Below, one piece after another: positions 1 to 4,222 of a stretch of 5,557 nucleotides of DNA. A program made the translations under genes and the position numbers. The stretch covers positions 1 through 5,557 of the forward strand of contig CAOJLW010000158.1 in assembly GCA_948438565.1 (NCBI GenBank), in the 5' to 3' direction. The stretch is from an uncultured Lachnospiraceae bacterium (GTDB lineage Bacteria > Bacillota > Clostridia > Lachnospirales > Lachnospiraceae). The first letter of the stretch is position 1. Every line of letters starts with the position of its first letter. Under the pieces are notes generated by a model. The model saw nothing but the letters and a program-made list of their open reading frames with translations. It was not told the origin of the DNA and searched no databases.

Positions 1-606
1 GATCTGGCAGTCCTCTCCCATGGACATTATGACCATGGTGGCGGACTGAAAACCTTTTTGCAGCTCAATCCAAAATCGCCCGTGTATCTGAGCCATTATG
101 CGTTTGACGCGCACTACCACGGCAGGGAAAAATATATTGGCCTGGATACGTCTCTTGCGGATCATAAGCAGTTGCGCTACACAGGCGATGAAGCGCATAT
201 TGACGATGGCCTGACGCTACATTCCTGCAACAACCGGCAGGAATTGTTTTGTCTTGGCTGTTTTGGACTGACGACCTTGCTGGATGGAGAATATCTGCCG
301 GATGATTTTCGGCATGAACAATATCTCTTGATTGAGGAAAACAATAAAAAAATATTGATCAGCGGTTGTTCACACAAAGGAATTTTAAATATAGTCGAAT
401 GGTTCCGGCCTGACATATTGATTGGGGGATTTCATTTTTCCAAACTGCCCTTAGATGAAACGCTGGCTGGGTATGCCAAGTATCTGAACCGTTTTCCAAC
501 GTTTTTTTACACGTGTCGTTGTACGGGAACGGATCAATTCGCATTTATGAAAACAAAAATGGATCGACTGTCTTATCTTTCCGCAGGGATGCGCATTACG
601 GTATAA
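1..606 (+). CDS. MBL-fold metallo-hydrolase, 5'-truncated by window edge
   Basis: The reading frame is open from base 1 to the TAA at 604-606 (201 codons), so the start lies outside the window. Seen: the metallo-beta-lactamase signature HGHYDHGG at codons 7-14 (HxHxDH ligands H7, H9, D11, H12), a later SGCSHKGI motif (H126), GGFHF (H145) and a C-terminal YTCRCTG motif. This order is typical of the MBL branch annotated as 7,8-dihydropterin-6-methyl-4-(beta-D-ribofuranosyl)-aminobenzene-5'-phosphate synthase-like; most such bacterial proteins have no proven substrate, so I give none. The family is usually about 250-280 residues, with HxHxDH near residue 60-80, so roughly 60-70 residues are missing. 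Odd: the family's usual HCTG motif is RCTG here (R173, codon CGT), which may remove a metal ligand. A probable terminator begins 11 nt after the stop, which separates this gene from the sugar operon. Fold assignment is firm; function is not. Confidence 0.88.
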   Translation, partial: DLAVLSHGHYDHGGGLKTFLQLNPKSPVYLSHYAFDAHYHGREKYIGLDTSLADHKQLRYTGDEAHIDDGLTLHSCNNRQELFCLGCFGLTTLLDGEYLPDDFRHEQYLLIEENNKKILISGCSHKGILNIVEWFRPDILIGGFHFSKLPLDETLAGYAKYLNRFPTFFYTCRCTGTDQFAFMKTKMDRLSYLSAGMRITV

Positions 607-617
607 CAAAAAATACG

Positions 618-638
618 AAGCGTGCGGCTGCGCTTTTT
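618..638 (+). terminator. probable intrinsic terminator of the MBL-fold gene
   Basis: AAGCG (618-622) pairs with CGCTT (631-635), possibly extended inward by two G-T wobbles, and the 3' arm runs into TTTTT (634-638). It starts 11 nt after the stop codon and is preceded by an A-tract (608-613). The stem is short (5 strong pairs), so it is a modest but well-placed terminator. Confidence 0.5.
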
Positions 639-651
639 ACGCATATGTAGC

Positions 652-760
652 GGAAACCCCGGCGTGCTAAAGGTACGCCGAGGCTTCCAGGGGAGGATAA
701 GTATTCTTGCATCTTTTGTAAATGCCCCCGGCGGATGGGTGGGGGATTCATCCTGCCGGG
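652..760. repeat. two-hairpin block of unknown nature (intergenic)
   Basis: Hairpin 1 (652-688): the inner stem 660-667 pairs with 673-680 around a 5-nt loop TAAAG (one G-T wobble). After single 1x1 mismatches it continues with CC/GG (657-658 with 682-683) and GGAA/TTCC (652-655 with 685-688), 14 pairs in all. Hairpin 2 (727-760): CCCGGC (727-732) pairs with GCCGGG (755-760), and GGATG (733-737) with CATCC (749-753), with one bulged T at 754 and an 11-nt G-rich loop. Neither is followed by a T-run on either strand, so they are not ordinary terminators. The block is much more GC-rich than the DNA to its right. It could be a dispersed intergenic repeat (REP/BIME-like) or a small structured RNA. 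I recognise no riboswitch or known ncRNA family in it and see no convincing reading frame. Confidence 0.45.
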
Positions 761-999
761 AACAGTTATAGTATCGTACAAAAAACGAAAGCTTATACAT
801 CTTTTTTCAAAAAAATCTAAATATTCTATTATCCTGTCCACAGGTCATTGATTTCATAACGATCCCTTTCACTGATAATCCAGAACGTTTTTATCCTGTA
901 AAAATGCAGAGAGACAAATTGTGGTAATTTTTAATCAATATGAAATTGATTTCAGTATTTTTCACAAAAATAATTTCGATAAATTATAAAAAACATCAA
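761..999. other. AT-rich gene-free upstream region
   Basis: This is the gene-free part of the 607-1081 gap that lies between the hairpin block and the operon promoter. It is strongly AT-rich and holds no plausible gene. Visible elements: a 9-bp direct repeat TTATCCTGT at 830-838 and 892-900; a small palindrome CCTGT-CC-ACAGG at 834-845; ATTGATTTCA repeated at 848-857 and 945-954; and a palindrome ATAATTT/AAATTAT at 970-987. A second possible promoter is TTCACA (961-966), 18 bp, TATAAA (985-990). AT-richness makes chance matches likely, so apart from the 941-954 operator these are weak. Confidence 0.4.
941..954. promoter_or_regulatory. upstream LacI/CcpA-type operator candidate
   Basis: TGAAATTGATTTCA is a perfect 14-bp inverted repeat (TGAAAT-TG-ATTTCA). 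Its half-site matches the general LacI-family/cre form TGAAAnCGnTTnCA, except that the centre is TG rather than CG. It lies 46 bp before the proposed -35 and exactly 100 bp (centre to centre) from the similar site at 1041-1054, so it may be an auxiliary operator or an activator site. Confidence 0.5.
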
Positions 1000-1028
1000 T
1001 TTACAAATCAAGATATACGGTATATGAT
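1000..1028 (+). promoter_or_regulatory. sigma-A-type promoter of the sugar operon
   Basis: TTTACA (1000-1005) is separated by 17 bp from TATGAT (1023-1028); each hexamer is one base off consensus, with ideal spacing. Transcription would start near 1034-1037, giving a leader of about 47 nt before the HAD gene. A 13-bp palindrome (ATATAC-G-GTATAT, 1013-1025) sits in the spacer and runs into the -10. A weaker alternative, TTCACA (961-966) with TATAAA (985-990), lies just upstream. Confidence 0.6.
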
Positions 1029-1040
1029 AGATATAGAGAC

Positions 1041-1054
1041 TGAAATCGATATCA
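1041..1054. promoter_or_regulatory. LacI/CcpA-type operator just downstream of transcription start
   Basis: TGAAATCGATATCA fits the cre/LacI-family consensus TGWNANCGNTNWCA at every position, with the central CG these regulators contact. One of the six arm pairs is imperfect. Its centre (1047.5) is about +12 to +14 from the predicted start, close to the position of lac O1, so binding should block initiation or elongation. The regulator is not encoded in the window; a sucrose-type LacI repressor (ScrR-like) or CcpA are both possible. Confidence 0.6.
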
Positions 1055-1081
1055 TATAAGTATAGGGGTGAATGAATACAG

Positions 1082-1933
1082 ATGGAGAAAAAAATTGTTT
1101 TTTTGGACATCGATGGAACGCTTACGGAACCGGGAGGCAATGAGCCGCCGCAATCGGCCTTATGGGCCATTCGGCAGGCCAGAGAACAAGGGCAGCTGGT
1201 CTTTTTGTGCACGGGCAGAAATTATGATATGCTGTCTCCGCTTTTATCGTTTGGTTTTGACGGAGTAGTCGCCAGCTCCGGCGGATATATTGAGTGTAAC
1301 GGAGAGGAGATCTATAATTGTCCGATGACCGAAGAGCAGCAAGAAACGGCCATGGAGATATTAAAAAAGAACGGCGTCTTTCGAACGATTGAATGCATGG
1401 ACGGTTCTTATACGGACGAAGGCTTCAAAGAACTTTTGAAACGGGAGGAAACGGAAGGGGGCAACAGCGAATTGCTCCGCTGGCGCAGGCAGATTGAACA
1501 GAGTTTACATATCTTGCCGATGCAGGAATACCGGGGGCAGCCGATTTATAAAATTGTGATGATGTGCCGCTCCAGAGGGCAGCTTACGGAGCCAAAGGAG
1601 GCGTTGGCAAAGGATTTTTCTTTTTGCATTCAGGATATGGATGCATATGGATTTATCAATGGGGAATTGGTCAACAAACAATTCGATAAAGGCAGAGCCG
1701 TTAAAATGGTATGCGAGCATCTGGGAATCCCATTGTGCAATTCGATTGCCATTGGGGACAGCATGAATGATGAGGAAATGTTAAAAGCAGCGGGAATTGG
1801 CATCTGTATGCAAAACGGCAGCGAGAAACTCAAGCAAAATGCGGACGATATCTGCCCTTCCGTGCAGGAAAACGGAATCCGCGAAGCATTTTTAAAATAC
1901 GGTCTGGCAGACGCCAATATTAGCAGACGATAG
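1082..1933 (+). CDS. HAD-IIB (Cof-type) sugar-phosphatase-like hydrolase
   Basis: A 283-residue cytosolic HAD phosphatase, normal length for Cof-type (subfamily IIB, C2 cap) enzymes. Seen: motif I FLDIDGT with nucleophile D9 and D11; motif II LCTGR (T44); a SSGG segment (65-68) typical of the family; motif III lysine in FDKG (K203); motif IV GDSMND (225-230, with D226 and D230 for Mg2+). The cap occupies about residues 80-190. These enzymes dephosphorylate sugar phosphates and related small molecules, and the exact substrate cannot be read from motifs. Start: ATG 1082 with AGGGGTG (1064-1070) 11 nt upstream; no earlier start is seen in this frame. It is first in the operon, directly behind the promoter/operator and 17 nt before the PTS permease, so a phosphorylated sugar produced by that permease is an attractive substrate (inference). 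HAD-IIB relatives include plant/cyanobacterial sucrose-6F-phosphate phosphatase, but this could equally be a housekeeping-type sugar-phosphate detoxifier. Confidence 0.9.
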   Translation: MEKKIVFLDIDGTLTEPGGNEPPQSALWAIRQAREQGQLVFLCTGRNYDMLSPLLSFGFDGVVASSGGYIECNGEEIYNCPMTEEQQETAMEILKKNGVFRTIECMDGSYTDEGFKELLKREETEGGNSELLRWRRQIEQSLHILPMQEYRGQPIYKIVMMCRSRGQLTEPKEALAKDFSFCIQDMDAYGFINGELVNKQFDKGRAVKMVCEHLGIPLCNSIAIGDSMNDEEMLKAAGIGICMQNGSEKLKQNADDICPSVQENGIREAFLKYGLADANISRR

Positions 1934-1950
1934 AAAGAGAGGGAATATCT

Positions 1951-3807
1951 ATGGGTATGGATTATGCAAAATGCGCAAAGGAAATTTTTGAAACGGTGGG
2001 CGGCAGGGAAAACCTTGTCAGCGCGGCACATTGTGCGACCAGGCTTCGGCTGGTTACATCAGACAACAACAGGGTGGATATGAAAAAACTGGAAGCAATT
2101 GACGGAGTAAAAGGCGTTTTCAGCAATAATGGTCAGCTTCAATTGATTATTGGAACCGGAACGGTCAACAAGGTATATGAAGAGTTTTTACATATCAGCG
2201 GCATGACAGCGGCAACGAAGGAAGAGGTCAAAGCGGCCGCGGCCGCACGGCAGCCGCTTTTGAAACGGATGATCAAGGCGTTGGGAGATGTGTTTGTGCC
2301 CATTCTGCCGGCGATCGTGGCTTCCGGTCTTATGATGGGACTGGTAGAGGCGCTTGGAAAAGCCATACCGGCCTTTGCAGGCAGCGATTGGTACGGTATC
2401 CTGGATTTAATGGCCAATACGGCTTTTACGTTTCTGCCGATTTTAATTGCAATATCGGCAACCAGGGTGTTTGGCGGAAATATTTTTCTTGGAGCGGTAA
2501 TCGGTATGATTATGATCCATCCAAACCTGATCAACGCCTGGTCCGTAGGTTCGATGGATGCGGCCGAAATCCTGGTATGGCATTTGTTCGGTTTTCCAAT
2601 CCGGCAGGTAGGATATCAGGGTCATGTCATTCCGGTGGTAATTGCCATATGGCTGATGTGCCGGCTGGAAAAATGGCTGCATCAGCATGTGCCGGAAATG
2701 ATTGATTTGTTCGTGACCCCATTGTGCACCGTATTGGCAACGGCTTTTCTGACGCTTGGAATCATTGGACCTGCTTTTTCCCTGGCTGAAAATTATGTGC
2801 TGTCTTTTGCCGCTTGGATTATTACAGTTGGTTATGGAATCGGCGCCATGCTGATGGGAGCGTTATACCCTCTGACGGTGGTGTGCGGCATCCACCATAT
2901 GTACAATGTCATTGAGGCGGGGATGCTTTCCGCAGCGGACGGTTTAAATATCTGGATGCCGATTGCTTCCGCAGCGAATTTTGCACAGGGCGCGGCGTGT
3001 CTGGCCGTCGGTTTAAAAGCCAGGAACGCCAAGACAAAAGCCGTGGCGATCCCATCCGCTTTATCTGCGGCGCTTGGCATTACGGAACCGGCGATATTTG
3101 GTGTAAATTTAAGGTTTATAAAACCGCTGATTTGTGGTATAATAGGAGGTGCAGCGGGCGCTCTCCTTGGCTCCGTTTTCCATATCGGAGCGACCTCTTA
3201 TGGGGTGACAGGGATTCCCGGTTTTCTGATTACTTTAGACTACACCTTGCAGTATGCAATCATTCTGGCTGTGGCATTTGGAATTTCTTTCATCTTGACC
3301 TGGTTCACCTGGAAAGAAGAAGGATCGGAGGAAACAGGCAAGGATAAGGTCAAAGCAATCGAAAGAGCGTTATTTGCGCCTGTCAAGGGAAACGTGATCC
3401 CAAGGCAGGACATCCCGGACGAGACATTTGCATCCGGTGTTTTAGGGGATGGCGTAGGCATTGTTCCGGAAGTCGGAGAGGTATTGGCTCCGTTTGACGG
3501 CGTTATTTCTTCAACGACGGATACCTGTCATGCTGTCGGGATTACAGGTCCGGGAGAAATGGAGGTTCTGATCCATGTAGGGGTGGATACGGTCAATATG
3601 AAAGGGGACGGGTTTACTTTGTTTGTTTCGGAAGGAGAGCAGGTAAAAGCCGGACAAAAGCTGATAGCATTTGATATGGCCAAGATCAAAGCGGCGGGTT
3701 ATAGTCCAGTTACCGCAGTGCTTTTAACCAATAGCGACGACTTTCCGAATTTCCAGACGGTCAAATCTGGCCAAACAGACGCTCTGGAAAAATTATTTAC
3801 TGTTTAA
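1951..3807 (+). CDS. scrA: PTS permease EIIBCA, sucrose (ScrA/SacP) type
   Basis: A 618-residue inner-membrane PTS permease that imports and phosphorylates a disaccharide. Domains in order: EIIB (about 1-85) with the phosphocysteine C28 in HCATRLRL and the VKGVFSNNGQLQ segment; an Ala-rich linker (about 90-102); the multi-spanning EIIC (about 105-455) with GYQGHVIPV (221-229), GIHHMYN (313-319) and the GITEP substrate motif (376-380); and a Glc-type EIIA (about 475-615) with both active-site histidines, H527 (CHAVGI) and H542 (LIHVGVDTV). All phosphotransfer residues are present. The CATRLRL signature, IMIHPNL (187-193) and VTPLCTVLATAFL (255-267) favour the sucrose branch over the closely related trehalose branch (CVTRLRF), but specificity is inferred. 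Classical members are EIIBC only; this one carries its own EIIA. Start: ATG 1951, with GAGAGGG (1937-1943) 7 nt upstream; ATG 1957 is a possible alternative. Only 17 nt separate it from the HAD gene, so the two are co-transcribed. Confidence 0.93.
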   Translation: MGMDYAKCAKEIFETVGGRENLVSAAHCATRLRLVTSDNNRVDMKKLEAIDGVKGVFSNNGQLQLIIGTGTVNKVYEEFLHISGMTAATKEEVKAAAAARQPLLKRMIKALGDVFVPILPAIVASGLMMGLVEALGKAIPAFAGSDWYGILDLMANTAFTFLPILIAISATRVFGGNIFLGAVIGMIMIHPNLINAWSVGSMDAAEILVWHLFGFPIRQVGYQGHVIPVVIAIWLMCRLEKWLHQHVPEMIDLFVTPLCTVLATAFLTLGIIGPAFSLAENYVLSFAAWIITVGYGIGAMLMGALYPLTVVCGIHHMYNVIEAGMLSAADGLNIWMPIASAANFAQGAACLAVGLKARNAKTKAVAIPSALSAALGITEPAIFGVNLRFIKPLICGIIGGAAGALLGSVFHIGATSYGVTGIPGFLITLDYTLQYAIILAVAFGISFILTWFTWKEEGSEETGKDKVKAIERALFAPVKGNVIPRQDIPDETFASGVLGDGVGIVPEVGEVLAPFDGVISSTTDTCHAVGITGPGEMEVLIHVGVDTVNMKGDGFTLFVSEGEQVKAGQKLIAFDMAKIKAAGYSPVTAVLLTNSDDFPNFQTVKSGQTDALEKLFTV

Positions 3808-3842
3808 GGATTGTACCAAACAAAAATGAAGGAGGAAGCATT

Positions 3843-4100
3843 ATGCAAAAATTTAGTTATGTTATCAAAGATGAAGTGGGGATTCACGCAAGGCCGGCCG
3901 GCTTATTAGTAAAAGAGGCCAAAAAATATGAGAGTAAAATCCAGATTGTAAAGGACGCAAAATCTGTGGAAGCCTCCAAATTAATGGCGCTTATGGGACT
4001 TGGCGTAAAATGCGGAGATACCGTGGAAGTCGTTGTGGAAGGATCCGACGAGGATGCGGCGTTTGAAGGGATTCAGACATTTTTCGAAAACAACCTGTAA
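3843..4100 (+). CDS. ptsH: HPr family phosphocarrier protein (lacks Ser46)
   Basis: An 85-residue HPr, normal length. It takes phosphate from EI (PEP-dependent) on His15 in the intact GIHARPAG motif (13-20) and passes it to EIIA, here presumably the EIIA domain encoded 35 nt upstream. Start: ATG 3843 behind a strong GGAGG (3831-3835), 7 nt spacing. Odd: ungapped alignment to B. subtilis HPr (written from memory; K40, V42, M48, M51 and LG 53-54 align) puts Lys at position 46, in EASKLMALMGLG, where typical Firmicute HPr has Ser46, the target of HPr kinase. A serine sits one place earlier (S45). This HPr is therefore probably not an HprK/CcpA co-regulator, or only weakly so. Clostridial genomes often carry HPr variants of this style; here it is placed as a dedicated carrier inside a sugar operon. 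EI is not in the window. Confidence 0.93.
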   Translation: MQKFSYVIKDEVGIHARPAGLLVKEAKKYESKIQIVKDAKSVEASKLMALMGLGVKCGDTVEVVVEGSDEDAAFEGIQTFFENNL

Positions 4101-4148
4101 TCAAATAACGGTTTGACCAAAAGCCAAACAGCAACACAGGCAATCAAA

Positions 4149-4185
4149 AAAGAGGATGTGGGTAGTATCTGTCAGCATCCTCTTT
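4149..4185 (+). terminator. hairpin between HPr and GH13 genes, possible partial terminator
   Basis: AAAGAGGATG (4149-4158) pairs perfectly with CATCCTCTTT (4176-4185), 10 bp plus one inner T-G pair, with a 15-17-nt loop. An A-tract precedes it, but the T-run is only TTT followed by CTGTGT, so termination may be leaky. It lies 48 nt after the HPr stop and 37 nt before the GH13 start. I see no good promoter between the hairpin and the GH13 gene, so that gene probably depends on readthrough; alternatively the hairpin stabilises the upstream mRNA. Confidence 0.5.
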
Positions 4186-4210
4186 CTGTGTGAAGATATA
4201 GTCAAATGGG

Positions 4211-4220
4211 AAAGGTGGAG
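4211..4220 (+). promoter_or_regulatory. ribosome binding site deciding the GH13 start
   Basis: AAAGGTGGAG contains AAGGTGG (4212-4218), one mismatch from AAGGAGG, 4 nt before ATG 4223. An in-frame ATG at 4235 would be 16 nt from it, too far, so 4223 is preferred although the spacing is slightly tight. Confidence 0.5.
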
Positions 4221-4222
4221 CT

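Noticed and set aside
573..841. Two overlapping minus-strand reading frames (75 and 81 codons) across the hairpin block
   Set aside because: They run through the end of the MBL gene, a terminator and two hairpins, have no convincing ribosome binding site, and show no recognisable domain.
834..845. CCTGT-CC-ACAGG palindrome and the TTATCCTGT direct repeat (830-838, 892-900)
   Set aside because: Short, far from the best promoter and matching no operator I can name; kept only as a note.
1068..1268. Plus-strand GTG reading frame overlapping the start of the HAD gene
   Set aside because: It lies out of frame inside a gene with all HAD motifs, and its translation has no family features.
2233..2246. 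GC-only palindromic run (two overlapping GCGGCCGC sites)
   Set aside because: It simply encodes the alanine-rich linker between EIIB and EIIC, and no other signal accompanies it.
4113..4141. TTGACC as a -35 element for a GH13 promoter
   Set aside because: No acceptable -10 lies 16-18 bp downstream (ACAGGC at 17 bp), and the hairpin would lie inside the transcript.
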